From: Microbispora sp. H11081 | GTDB lineage: Bacteria > Actinomycetota > Actinomycetes > Streptosporangiales > Streptosporangiaceae | Length of the DNA: 64,000 nt | Direction of reading: 5' to 3' | NCBI RefSeq assembly: GCF_012999535.1 | Contig: NZ_JABBWV010000003.1 | Coordinates: 394,439-458,438 of the forward strand | In this document: positions 34,151 to 46,711 of the stretch, one piece after another | Position numbering within the stretch: position 1 is the stretch's first letter | Layout: every line of letters begins with the position of its first letter | Made by a program: the position numbers and the translations under genes | The notes under the pieces: model-generated | Databases searched by the model: none | Told to the model about the DNA's origin: nothing | What the model saw: only the letters and a program-made list of their open reading frames with translations

Positions 34151-34402
34151 GCCGCCACCCCCTCGCCCCTCCGTAGTGACTGACCTACCCACAAAGGCGC
34201 AGGTCACGCGGTTGACGCGGGTCTGGAGGGCTCGGCGCGCGGTCAGCGGGACGCCGCGCGGCCTTCGTGCGGAGACCGCGAGACCCTGTGGGAACCGGCA
34301 CCCGCTCGTGGTGCTCCGGCGGTGCAATCGTGGGCGGAGCCTGACCGGCCACTGGCTAGCGTTGGTGTTGCGTGGAATACCGACCATCGAAGGACGTTCG
34401 TC

Positions 34403-34837
34403 ATGTCCGATCCATGGCAGGTGAAACGGCAGCTGACCGACGCGCTCAACGAGCACGATCTGGAAGCCGTGCTGGAGACGTTCGCTCCGGACGCCGTGCT
34501 CGTCTCGCCCTTCGGTGTGGCGGAGGGACACGAGCAGATCGGGTGGATGTACGAGCAGGTCTTCAAGAGCTTCCCCGACTTCCATCTGGTGGCGTGGTAC
34601 GAAGCCGTCACGTGCCACACTCCCTTGATGGTGGAGTGGACGGTCACGGGCACGCACCTCGGGCCTCTCCTGCTGCCGGACGGACGGGAGCTGGCGGCGA
34701 CGGGTCGTCCGGTGACCTTCCGCGGCACCTGCGCGTCCTTCATCGAGGACGGCAAGATCAAGACGCATCGGGAGTACTTCGACCAGCTGGAGGTGTACAG
34801 CCAGCTCGGTCTGCGCCTCGCGGAGCCCGTCGGCTGA
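34403..34837 (+). CDS. SnoaL-like / nuclear transport factor 2 fold protein
   Basis: A 144-residue protein of the NTF2-like superfamily. The pattern is WQVKRQLTDALNEHDLEAVLETFAPDAVLVSPFGVAEGHEQIGWMYEQVFKSFPDFHL, then VEWTVTGTHLGPLLLPDGRELAATGRPVTFRGTCASFIEDGKIKTHREYFDQLEVYSQLGL. That is the SnoaL/polyketide-cyclase arrangement with an aromatic pocket. The exact reaction cannot be told; many members are non-catalytic or act in secondary metabolism. The ATG at 34403 has AAGGA 8 bases ahead. Monocistronic, ending at a shared terminator. Confidence 0.82.
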   Translation: MSDPWQVKRQLTDALNEHDLEAVLETFAPDAVLVSPFGVAEGHEQIGWMYEQVFKSFPDFHLVAWYEAVTCHTPLMVEWTVTGTHLGPLLLPDGRELAATGRPVTFRGTCASFIEDGKIKTHREYFDQLEVYSQLGLRLAEPVG

Positions 34838-34879
34838 GGAACCGGGCGGGTCCGGAGTGACCGGTTCGACCGGCGTGAC

Positions 34880-34917
34880 GGCGGCCGCGGGCCCCGCCAG
34901 GTGCGCCCGCGGCCGCC
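34880..34917. terminator. Bidirectional terminator between SnoaL-like and PL11 genes
   Basis: Perfect 13-bp arms GGCGGCCGCGGGC (34880-34892) and GCCCGCGGCCGCC (34905-34917) with a 12-nt loop. It lies between two convergent stops. Confidence 0.8.
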
Positions 34918-34924
34918 GCCAGGA

Positions 34925-37228
34925 TCACCTCAGGTAGATGTTCGGCCTGGCGGGCGTCGCCATGCCGTCCCCGAGGAAGAAACCGGTGTGGGGTGGCTGG
35001 TTGTAGGCGGTGTTCTGCCAGGCGATCGCGAGGCGGTACACCGGGTCGTGCATGAGCGTGTGGATCTGCCGGTTTGTCGTCGCGGTCGTGCTGTAGATCC
35101 GCAGGGCGGTGTTGTCGCTCGTCGGCCAGACGACCTCCTCGCGCCAGTCGCCGAACAGGTCGGCCGACAGCGAGGGGGTGGACTTGGTGCCGTTGTTGGA
35201 GTGCACTCCGCTCGCCGTCAGCAGCCGGGTGTCGCCGCCGGTGCCGTACTTGTCGATGTGGGTGCCGTCGAGCAGTTCGCGTACGGGGTCGGCGTCCCAC
35301 CACACGAGGAAGTTCGCCGAGCCGGGCTTGCGCCCGACGTTCTGACCCCTGGTGTTGTAGATGCCGCTGACGGCCGACGACCACGACTCGGCGCCCGGGC
35401 TGCCGGACCAGACGTCGCCGGAGACGCCGCGCCCGTTGTCGCAGCCGCAGGAGGCGTTGCTCCAGATGATCGAGCCGGTGCGCGCGTCGGCCATCCACGC
35501 CGCGGGCTTGCTGGTGTCCTCGGAGATCTTGAACACCTCCAGGCCCGAGCGTGCCGGATCGAGGTCGCCGACGTGCATGGCGTCGCCGTGGCCGTTGCGG
35601 GTGTTCCACAGCGCCGAGCCGTTGTCGTTGATCGCCATCGCGCCGAAGACGATCTCGTCCCTGCCGTCGGCGTCCACGTCGGCGACGGCCAGGTTGTGGT
35701 TGCCCTGGCCGGTGTACTGGCTGCCGGCGGAGTTGGAGTCGAACGTCCACCGCTTGGTCAGCGAGCCGTTGCGGAAGTCCCACGCCGCGATGACCGTACG
35801 GGTGTAGTAGCCGCGGGACATGACCAGGGACGGGCGGGCGCCGTCGAGGTAGGCCGTGGCGGCGAGGAAGCGGTCCACCCGGTTGCCGTAGTTGTCGCCC
35901 CAGGAGGAGACCGTCCCGCGCGGCGGGTCATAGTTCACGGTCGACATGGCCGCGCCGGTCTGGCCGTTGAACATCGTCAGATACTCAGGGCCGGACAGGA
36001 CGTAGCCGGAGGAGTTCCGGTAGTCGGCCGAGGAACTGCCGATGACACTCCCCGCGCCGTCCCTGGTGCCGTCGGCGGTCTTCATGGCCACCTCGGCCCT
36101 GCCGTCGCCGTCGTAGTCGTACACCTGGAACTGCGTGTAGTGGGCTCCGGCGCGGATGTTGCGCCCGAGGTCTATCCGCCACATGCGGGTGCCGTTGAGC
36201 CGGTACGCGTCGACGAACACGTTGCCGGTGTAGCCCGACTGGGAGTTGTCCTTGGCGTTGGACGGGTCCCACTTCAGCACGAACTCGTACTGCCCGTCGC
36301 CGTCGAGGTCGCCCACGCTCGCGTCGTTGGCGCTGTAGGTGTAGCCGACCCCGTCGGGGGTGGTGCCGCCGGACGGCGGCTGGATCGGCACGTCGAGGTA
36401 ACCGTTGGCCAGGCGCAGCGACGTCCCCGACGCGTCCTGCTCGGCGCCGTTCACCACGGCCCGCACGGTGTACGTCGCGTCGGCGGCGGCCCCGGAGTCG
36501 AAGTAGTTGGTGGAGGTGGTGATCGGCGAGGAGTTGAGCCTCGTGGAACCCCGGTAGACGTTGAACCCGGTGCCGATGTTCTCGGTGCCGAGCAGCCGCC
36601 AGGAGACCAGGTTGCCGCTGCCCGACCGCACGCTGATCACGCCCCGGTCGAGGTCCTCCATCTGCCGCGCGCCCGCCGGGATGATCGTGGGGCTGGGAGA
36701 GGGGCTCGGGGACGGGCTGGGAGACGGGCTCGCACTGGGCGAGACACTGGGCGACGCGCTGGGAGAGGGGCTGGGGGACGCGCTGGGAGAGGGGCTCGGG
36801 CTGCTCGTGACCGCGCCGGTGCAGGTGGTGCCGTTGAGCGCGAAGCTCGCGGGCGCGGGGTTCGACGAGTCGTTCCACGAGGCGTTGAAGCCGAACGACG
36901 TCGTGCCGCCCGTGGGGATGACCGCGTTGTAGCCGGCGTCCTTCGCGCTGACCTGCCCGCCGTTCTGGGTGACCGTGGTGTTCCACGCCTGCGTGATGGT
37001 CTGACCCGCCGTGTACGTCCAGGTGAGGGTCCATCCGTTGACCGCGTCACCGAGGTTGGTGATGGTGACGGCGGTGCCGAAGCCGCCCTGCCACTGGTTG
37101 GTCACCTGGTAGTCGACCCGGCAGCCGGCCGCCGCCGAGGCGGGCGGGACGGGCAGGATCGCGGCCGCCGCGAGCGAGGCGGCCGAGGCCACGCCGGCGA
37201 GCAGAGCGGATCTTCGTCGTGTGGTCAT
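34925..37228 (-). CDS. Secreted rhamnogalacturonan lyase (PL11) with N-terminal CBM2
   Basis: A 767-residue exported enzyme. Signal peptide (MTTRRRSALLAGVASAASLAAAAILPVPPASA). Residues 34-138 are a family 2 carbohydrate-binding module with aromatic residues (VTNQWQGGFGTAVTITN, GWTLTWTY, FNASWND) and its terminal Cys pair. A Ser-Pro-rich linker covers about 140-188. The PL11 domain starts at RQMEDLDRGVISVRSGSGNLVSWRLLG and has calcium-type DxDxDG loops (VGDLDGDGQYEF, YDYDGDGRAEV, ADVDADGRDEI). It ends with LMHDPVYRLAIAWQNTAYNQPPHTGFFLGDGM. It cleaves pectin rhamnogalacturonan I by beta-elimination while bound to cellulose-like surfaces. A candidate LacI-type operator lies upstream. Confidence 0.93.
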   Translation of the reverse strand: MTTRRRSALLAGVASAASLAAAAILPVPPASAAAGCRVDYQVTNQWQGGFGTAVTITNLGDAVNGWTLTWTYTAGQTITQAWNTTVTQNGGQVSAKDAGYNAVIPTGGTTSFGFNASWNDSSNPAPASFALNGTTCTGAVTSSPSPSPSASPSPSPSASPSVSPSASPSPSPSPSPSPSPTIIPAGARQMEDLDRGVISVRSGSGNLVSWRLLGTENIGTGFNVYRGSTRLNSSPITTSTNYFDSGAAADATYTVRAVVNGAEQDASGTSLRLANGYLDVPIQPPSGGTTPDGVGYTYSANDASVGDLDGDGQYEFVLKWDPSNAKDNSQSGYTGNVFVDAYRLNGTRMWRIDLGRNIRAGAHYTQFQVYDYDGDGRAEVAMKTADGTRDGAGSVIGSSSADYRNSSGYVLSGPEYLTMFNGQTGAAMSTVNYDPPRGTVSSWGDNYGNRVDRFLAATAYLDGARPSLVMSRGYYTRTVIAAWDFRNGSLTKRWTFDSNSAGSQYTGQGNHNLAVADVDADGRDEIVFGAMAINDNGSALWNTRNGHGDAMHVGDLDPARSGLEVFKISEDTSKPAAWMADARTGSIIWSNASCGCDNGRGVSGDVWSGSPGAESWSSAVSGIYNTRGQNVGRKPGSANFLVWWDADPVRELLDGTHIDKYGTGGDTRLLTASGVHSNNGTKSTPSLSADLFGDWREEVVWPTSDNTALRIYSTTATTNRQIHTLMHDPVYRLAIAWQNTAYNQPPHTGFFLGDGMATPARPNIYLR

Positions 37229-37689
37229 CCAAACTCCAAGGGGGGTGCCGATGGGGGACCGACGGCGGAGCCGTGACTGCGCCCGGGAGGCGGGGCGCGG
37301 GGACGAGTGATCGGGCTTGTCGGAAGCGGGACCTCCGGGGGTCGGCCCGGCCGCGGCGGTTCACACGGGGTCATGCGGGAGGTGCCGGGGTGCGCCATCA
37401 CAACGCGAAACCGGCGACGTGGTCAATCAGCTCCTGATCGGCGATGTGAGCGCAATCATCGGATGCGTGCCGGCAGGCGGATCCCCGGCTGGTGAGCGCG
37501 GGTGCGGGTGTTCCACCTGCGCGGGGCGCCATGAAGCCGATCACTGAAATTTTCAGATCTCCGCATGCCGTCCAGATTTGTGAACGATCACAGGGCTGAT
37601 CTCTTCCCCTCGTATGGGCGCCGCTGCATCCGCGGCCATGGTCCGGCGCGAAATCTCTGAAGGAGCCGTACGGCGGAGGGGGAACGCTG
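37229..37689. other. 461-bp intergenic control region of the PL11 gene and the flavoprotein gene
   Basis: No credible gene is seen; open frames here lack ribosome sites. It holds the divergent promoters of the lyase and the amine oxidase-like gene. The part from about 37540 to 37600 is relatively A/T-rich, and a LacI-type dyad candidate lies at 37445-37458. Confidence 0.6.
37445..37458. promoter_or_regulatory. Candidate LacI-family operator TGTGAGCGCAATCA
   Basis: The sequence resembles the TGGGAGCGCTCCCA type bound by CebR-like repressors of polysaccharide genes, with a central AGCGC and TG/CA ends. It lies about 220 bp upstream of the lyase start. The dyad is imperfect. Confidence 0.35.
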
Positions 37690-38991
37690 ATGCCACAGCC
37701 AGCCGAGGTGATCGTCGTCGGCGCCGGGCTCGCCGGCCTGGCCTGCGCGTGGCGCCTGCGCGAGGCGGGCGTGGCGGTCCGGGTCCTGGAGGCGTCCGAC
37801 GCCGTGGGCGGCCGGATCCGCACCGACGTGGTGGACGGCTTCCGGCTCGACCGGGGGTACCAGATCTTCAACACCAGCTATCCCGAGGCCGCCCGGGTCC
37901 TCGACATCGGCGCGCTGGACCTGCGGCGGTTCACCAACGGAGCGATGATCTTCCGGGACGGCCGGCGGGAGCGTGTCGAGCTGCCGTGGCGGCACCCCCG
38001 GCACGCGCTCAGCGCCCTGCTCGCGCGGGTCGGCACCCCGGTGGACAAGGCGGTCCTCGTCGCGCTGACCACCCGCGACCTGCTGCTGCCCGGCTCCCTC
38101 GTACGGCGGCGCGGCCGGGCAGAGCGCACCACCCTCGCCGAGCTGCGGCGCTGGGGCGCGTCCCCCGAGATCGTCGAGAACCTGTTCCGTCCCCTCCTCG
38201 CGGGGGTCGTGCTGGAACGCGAGCTGGAAACCTCCAGCCGGATCTTCCACCTCCTGTGGCGGTCGTTCTCCCGCGGCAGGATCGGCGTTCCCGCCCTCGG
38301 CATGCAGCGCATTCCCGCGCAGCTCGCCGACCGCCTGCCCGAGGGCGCGATCTCGCTGGAGACGCCGGTGCGCGCGCTGACCCCCGAGGGCGTTGCCCTC
38401 GACGGCGGAGGCGAGGTCGCGGGGGCGGCCGTGGTGGTGGCGGTCGACCCGCCCACGGCCGCGCGGCTGGTGCCCGGGCTGCCGGCGCCCGCGATGCGGC
38501 CGGTGACGACCTTCTACCACGCCGCCCCGTTCTCGCCCCTGTGCGAGCCCACCCTGATCGTGGACGCACAGGGCGTGATCGCCGACACGATCGTGGTCAC
38601 CGACGCGGCGCCCGAGTACTCCGCCGACGGCCGCGCCCTCATCGCCACCTCGGTCCTCGGCGTCCTGGGCGACCAGGACGAGCCATGGGTGCGGGCCAGG
38701 CTCACCGAGATCTACGGCGACACCTCGTCGTGGGAGCACATCGCCACCTACGCGATCGAGGCGGCCCTGCCCGCGATGCCGCCCCCGATGCCGCTGCGCC
38801 GCCCGGTGCGGCTGGAGGCGCTGGGACTCGGCGCCCGGCGCTACGTGTGCGGCGACCACCGGGACACCGGCTCCCAGCAGGGCGCGCTGGTCTCCGGGCG
38901 GCGGGCCGCCCAGGCGGTGCTGGCGGACCTGCGCAGGACCGCGCAGGCCAGGGGTCGCCGCACCGCGCCCGCGGCGGCCCGCAGGTCATGA
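37690..38991 (+). CDS. FAD-dependent amine oxidase / protoporphyrinogen oxidase-like protein
   Basis: A 433-residue flavoprotein. The FAD fold reads VIVVGAGLAGLACAWRLREAGVAVRVLEASDAVGGRIRT, the classic amine oxidase/phytoene desaturase N-terminus, followed by GFRLDRGYQIFNTSYPEAARVLD. RIGVPALGMQRIPAQLADRLP and ISLETPVRAL mark the second FAD region, and YVCGDHRDTGSQQGALVSGRRAAQAVL closes the FAD site. It is close to the NAD(P)/FAD-dependent oxidoreductases often annotated as amine oxidase; the substrate is unknown. The stop codon lies in the first copy of a 13-bp tandem repeat. No neighbour gives context. Confidence 0.82.
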   Translation: MPQPAEVIVVGAGLAGLACAWRLREAGVAVRVLEASDAVGGRIRTDVVDGFRLDRGYQIFNTSYPEAARVLDIGALDLRRFTNGAMIFRDGRRERVELPWRHPRHALSALLARVGTPVDKAVLVALTTRDLLLPGSLVRRRGRAERTTLAELRRWGASPEIVENLFRPLLAGVVLERELETSSRIFHLLWRSFSRGRIGVPALGMQRIPAQLADRLPEGAISLETPVRALTPEGVALDGGGEVAGAAVVVAVDPPTAARLVPGLPAPAMRPVTTFYHAAPFSPLCEPTLIVDAQGVIADTIVVTDAAPEYSADGRALIATSVLGVLGDQDEPWVRARLTEIYGDTSSWEHIATYAIEAALPAMPPPMPLRRPVRLEALGLGARRYVCGDHRDTGSQQGALVSGRRAAQAVLADLRRTAQARGRRTAPAAARRS

Positions 38992-39039
38992 ACGCAGGTC
39001 ATGAACGCAGGTCATGAACGCAGGTCATGAACGCAGGTC
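38981..39039. repeat. Tandem repeat, four and a half copies of a 13-bp unit
   Basis: GCAGGTCATGAAC is repeated without change at 38981, 38994, 39007 and 39020, with a partial fifth copy ending at 39039. Copy 1 contains the flavoprotein stop codon. The repeat fills the gap to the histidine kinase stop. Confidence 0.9.
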
Positions 39040-39065
39040 CTGAGCGCCGCGCCTGAGCGCCGGGC

Positions 39066-43877
<4,812 letters not shown>

Positions 43878-44010
43878 GTTCACCCTTACGATCACCGTTT
43901 GACCAGGATAAAGAAAGCATATAAAGCTCCGCGCGGAACGCCATGGCACTTGGGACGGCACTTGGGACGGCGGTTGGGACGGCGGTCGCGGACGGAGAGC
44001 GGCCGGGAAC

Positions 44011-44433
44011 TCAGCCGGTGGAGTCGCGGCCGGCGTCGAAGACCTGCTCGTAGTGTTCACGCGCCTGCCCGACGACCGCGTCGTCGAGCCACGCGACCGG
44101 CTCCACCTGGTCGACGAGCGGCTCGTGGTCGGGACCGCGGCCCACCACCCGGCCGGTCAGCACCCACCCGTGCCGTTCCTCGTCCTTCTCGGCCAGGTGG
44201 GTGTACTTGCAGATCTGGCGGGCCAGCCAGTCCCGCAGCGGGAGCGTCCACCAGCGCTCGGCGTCGAGCACGGTCGCCGACAACCCGGGCAGCTCGAGAC
44301 GGCTCTCGTAGTCGACGCTCGGCTTGCCCGAGTCGGCCTCGGGTCCCTTGGAATACCGCAGGTACAGGCCGGGCCGGTGCTCGACGAGCTCGGTCAGCTC
44401 GTCCAGGCTCTTGATGGTGGGTATACCGCTCAC
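44011..44433 (-). CDS. DUF6098-like hypothetical protein
   Basis: A 140-residue soluble protein. SLDELTELVEHRPGLYLRYSKGPEADSGKPSVDYESRLELPGLSATVLDAERWW is followed by PLRDWLARQICKYTHLAEKDEERHGWVLTGRVVGRGPDHEPLVD. This looks like the DUF6098 group, small actinobacterial proteins of unknown function. The GTG at 44433 has AAGGA 7 bases ahead; the longer frame to 44841 overlaps the M1 peptidase and is a shadow. It lies between the M1 terminator and the histidine kinase promoter region, probably monocistronic. Confidence 0.65.
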   Translation of the reverse strand: MSGIPTIKSLDELTELVEHRPGLYLRYSKGPEADSGKPSVDYESRLELPGLSATVLDAERWWTLPLRDWLARQICKYTHLAEKDEERHGWVLTGRVVGRGPDHEPLVDQVEPVAWLDDAVVGQAREHYEQVFDAGRDSTG

Positions 44434-44453
44434 GGTCGTCCTTCCCTCCCCAA

Positions 44454-44482
44454 CGGCCGGAGGGGCAAACCCCCACCGGCCG
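44454..44482 (-). terminator. Terminator of the M1 peptidase unit
   Basis: CGGCCGG (44454-44460) pairs with CCGGCCG (44476-44482), with an inner GGGG/CCCC stem, 13 bp after the M1 stop. Confidence 0.65.
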
Positions 44483-44495
44483 GGCCGGAGCCGGG

Positions 44496-45887
44496 TCAGA
44501 GCCGGGGCTTGGCGGCCTGGTAAAGCCACGCGTCGAAGAAGGGGCGGAGGTTCTGCCCGCTCATCTTCTCCGCGAGGGCGATGAATTCGGCCGTGGTCGC
44601 CGTGCCGTGGCTGTGGTCCCGCACCCAGGTCTTGAGCAGGGGGAAGAACACCTTGTCCCCGATCTTCACGCGCAGGGCGTGGACGGTCATCGCGCCCCGC
44701 AGGTACACCGCGTGCTCGTCGAACATGTGGGCCTGACCGGGATCGCCGGTCTTCAGGTGCCAGAAGTGGCCGGTCTGCCGGTAGTGCCGGTCGAAGATCT
44801 CCTGGGCGGCCGGCCCGCCGTGCTGCTCCTGGTAGAGCCACTCCGCGTACGTCGCGAAGCCCTCGTTGAGCCAGATGTCGCGCCAGCTCCGCACGCCGAC
44901 GCTGTCACCGAACCACTGGTGCGCCAGTTCGTGCACGATCTCCGAGTCGTTGGTCGGGCCGCCGCTGTAGACGGGCCGGCCCTGCGTCTCCAGCGCGGTC
45001 ACGGAGCCGTCGCCGTCGGCGATGCCGCCCGTGGAGGAGAACGGGTAGGGACCGAAGAGCCGGGTTCCCCACGCCACCGCCTTCGCCGTGACGTCGTGCA
45101 GGTTCTTCGACTTGTCCTTCAATGAGGGGTCGTAGGCGGTCACGTTGGGCACGCCGTCCACTTTGCCCTCGTCGACCACGAAGCGGCCGATCGCGACGGT
45201 GGCGAGATAGGGCGCCATCGGCTGCCGCATCTCCCACCGCACCGTCCGGTAGCCGTCGCTGTCCGCGTGGTCCGTCCCCGTACGCTCGCCGTTGGCCAGC
45301 ACGGTGAGGTCCTCGGGCGCCGACACCTGGAAGGAGAAGGTGGCCTTGTCCGCCGGGCTGTCGTTGGAGGGGAACCAGCTGCGCGCACCGTCCGGCTGGG
45401 ACGCCACGAACGCGCCGTCCTTGGTCCTGATCCACCCCTGGCGGCCGGTCGCGTCCGAGACCGCCTTCGGCGTGCCTGCGTAGGAGACCACGACCGTGAA
45501 CGTGCTCCCCGACCTCAGCCCCTTCGACGGGGTGACGACCAGTTCCTGGCCGTCGCGGCGGTACTCGGCCCGGGCGCCGTCCACCGTAACGGCGCTGATC
45601 GGCGGCCCGGAGAAGTCGAGGTTGAACCGGGACAGGTTCTGCACGGCGGTCGCGGTGATCGTGGTGGTGGCGTTCACCTCGTGGTCGTCGGGGTCGAACC
45701 GCATACGCAGGTCGTAGTGTCCGACGTCGTAGCCGCCGTTCCCCTGGAGGGGATAGTAGGGGTCGCCGACCCCGGCGGCCCCGGGCACGAAGGTGACCGG
45801 CTCCGCGGGAGCGGGAGCGGGAGCGGGGGCGGCCGAAGAGGCGATCATCATGAGGCCCGCGGCAAGGGCGGCTAATTCACGCACCAT
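44496..45887 (-). CDS. Secreted M1 family zinc aminopeptidase
   Basis: A 463-residue exported peptidase, short for the M1 family because the large C-terminal domain is absent. A signal peptide (MVRELAALAAGLMMIASSAAPAPAPA) is followed by an N-terminal beta domain (YDLRMRFDPDDHEVNATTTITATA). The catalytic domain has VTALETQGRPVY in place of the exopeptidase G-x-M-E-N motif. The zinc site is VHELAHQWFGDSVGVRSWRDIWLNEGFATYAEWL (HExxH, then Glu 18 residues on). The ATG at 45887 directly abuts GGGAGG, so GTG at 45884 is also possible; codons farther upstream are A/T-rich and non-coding. It follows the BPL_N and Pls-like genes on the same strand. Known poly-lysine depolymerases are M1-like, so a link is possible. 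Confidence 0.88.
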   Translation of the reverse strand: MVRELAALAAGLMMIASSAAPAPAPAPAEPVTFVPGAAGVGDPYYPLQGNGGYDVGHYDLRMRFDPDDHEVNATTTITATAVQNLSRFNLDFSGPPISAVTVDGARAEYRRDGQELVVTPSKGLRSGSTFTVVVSYAGTPKAVSDATGRQGWIRTKDGAFVASQPDGARSWFPSNDSPADKATFSFQVSAPEDLTVLANGERTGTDHADSDGYRTVRWEMRQPMAPYLATVAIGRFVVDEGKVDGVPNVTAYDPSLKDKSKNLHDVTAKAVAWGTRLFGPYPFSSTGGIADGDGSVTALETQGRPVYSGGPTNDSEIVHELAHQWFGDSVGVRSWRDIWLNEGFATYAEWLYQEQHGGPAAQEIFDRHYRQTGHFWHLKTGDPGQAHMFDEHAVYLRGAMTVHALRVKIGDKVFFPLLKTWVRDHSHGTATTAEFIALAEKMSGQNLRPFFDAWLYQAAKPRL

Positions 45888-45979
45888 CCTCCCATAATGA
45901 GGATTTTGGGGTAAAAGCGGTAATTCGTTCCTTTTAGTACCTCTTGTCATAATTTGTCTCGTCCGTCACAGCGGTCACA

Positions 45980-46711
45980 TCAGTCACCGATCATCACCGC
46001 GTCCACGAGATCGAGGCCGAGGTCCCAGGCGTGCCGCACCGGCAGACCGGCGTCGGTGAACCAGTCGTCGGTGGCCTCGGGATGCGGGCCGACCACGCCG
46101 ACCCGGCCCGCGCCGTACGGCGTGACGAGGGCGGCGACGGCGCCGTTGGGGTAGGTGGCGAGGACGTGCGCCGCGTTGCCGGGGTCGAGCAGGAAGCAGG
46201 GCCCGTCCTGGAAGAACACCGTCCTGTCCCTGCCGCGCCACCGCACGTCGACGAGCGTGTCCTCCTCGCCCCGCACGGTCGCGTCCGGCGTGCCGATGTA
46301 CTGGTCGGTGTCGCCCGGCAGCAGGGCGAACCCCGGGGTGGCTCCGGCGAGATAGCCGCCGAGACAGAAGCCGAGATAGCGGCCTCCGCGGGCGACGTAG
46401 TCGCGGAGCGGGCCGCGAAATCGCCTGAGCCGCCGGTAGCCGCGCGCCAGGTCGCCGCCGCCCGGCTGGGCGTAGACGGTCGCATCGGCCAGCGCCTCGG
46501 CCGAGAGCGGGATCTCCTCGTGCGGGCCGGTGTAGCGGACGTCGAAGCCCCAGCGGCTGGCCTTCAGCAACGCCGCGACCGCCTCCGAGCAGCCCGGGAT
46601 CGAGGCGGGGCCCCGGTAGACGAGCGCGATCGGCCGTCCGGACCGTGGCGCGGGGACCTCGCCGGAGCGGAACAGGCGGCGCAGGGCCCCGCGTACGCCC
46701 ATGAATCTCAT
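45980..46711 (-). CDS. BPL_N-domain (glutamine amidotransferase-like) protein
   Basis: A 243-residue protein matching the biotin-protein-ligase N-terminal domain family, which has a class I glutamine amidotransferase fold. IALVYRGPASIPGCSEAVAALLKASRWGFDVRYTGPHEEIPLS, YAQPGGGDLARGYRRLRRF, and GGRYLGFCLGGYLAGATPGFALLPGDTD place a Cys at the nucleophile elbow (GFCLGGYL, near residue 137). VGVVGPHPEATDDWF supplies a late His/Glu. No ligase domain follows. The ATG at 46711 overlaps the stop of the synthetase gene (ATGA), so they are coupled. A role in processing or transferring the synthetase product is inferred. Confidence 0.8.
   Translation of the reverse strand: MRFMGVRGALRRLFRSGEVPAPRSGRPIALVYRGPASIPGCSEAVAALLKASRWGFDVRYTGPHEEIPLSAEALADATVYAQPGGGDLARGYRRLRRFRGPLRDYVARGGRYLGFCLGGYLAGATPGFALLPGDTDQYIGTPDATVRGEEDTLVDVRWRGRDRTVFFQDGPCFLLDPGNAAHVLATYPNGAVAALVTPYGAGRVGVVGPHPEATDDWFTDAGLPVRHAWDLGLDLVDAVMIGD

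Noticed and set aside
38981-39039. 13-bp tandem repeat considered as a CRISPR array or iteron
   Set aside because: Units are contiguous without spacers, too few, and no replication or cas genes are near.
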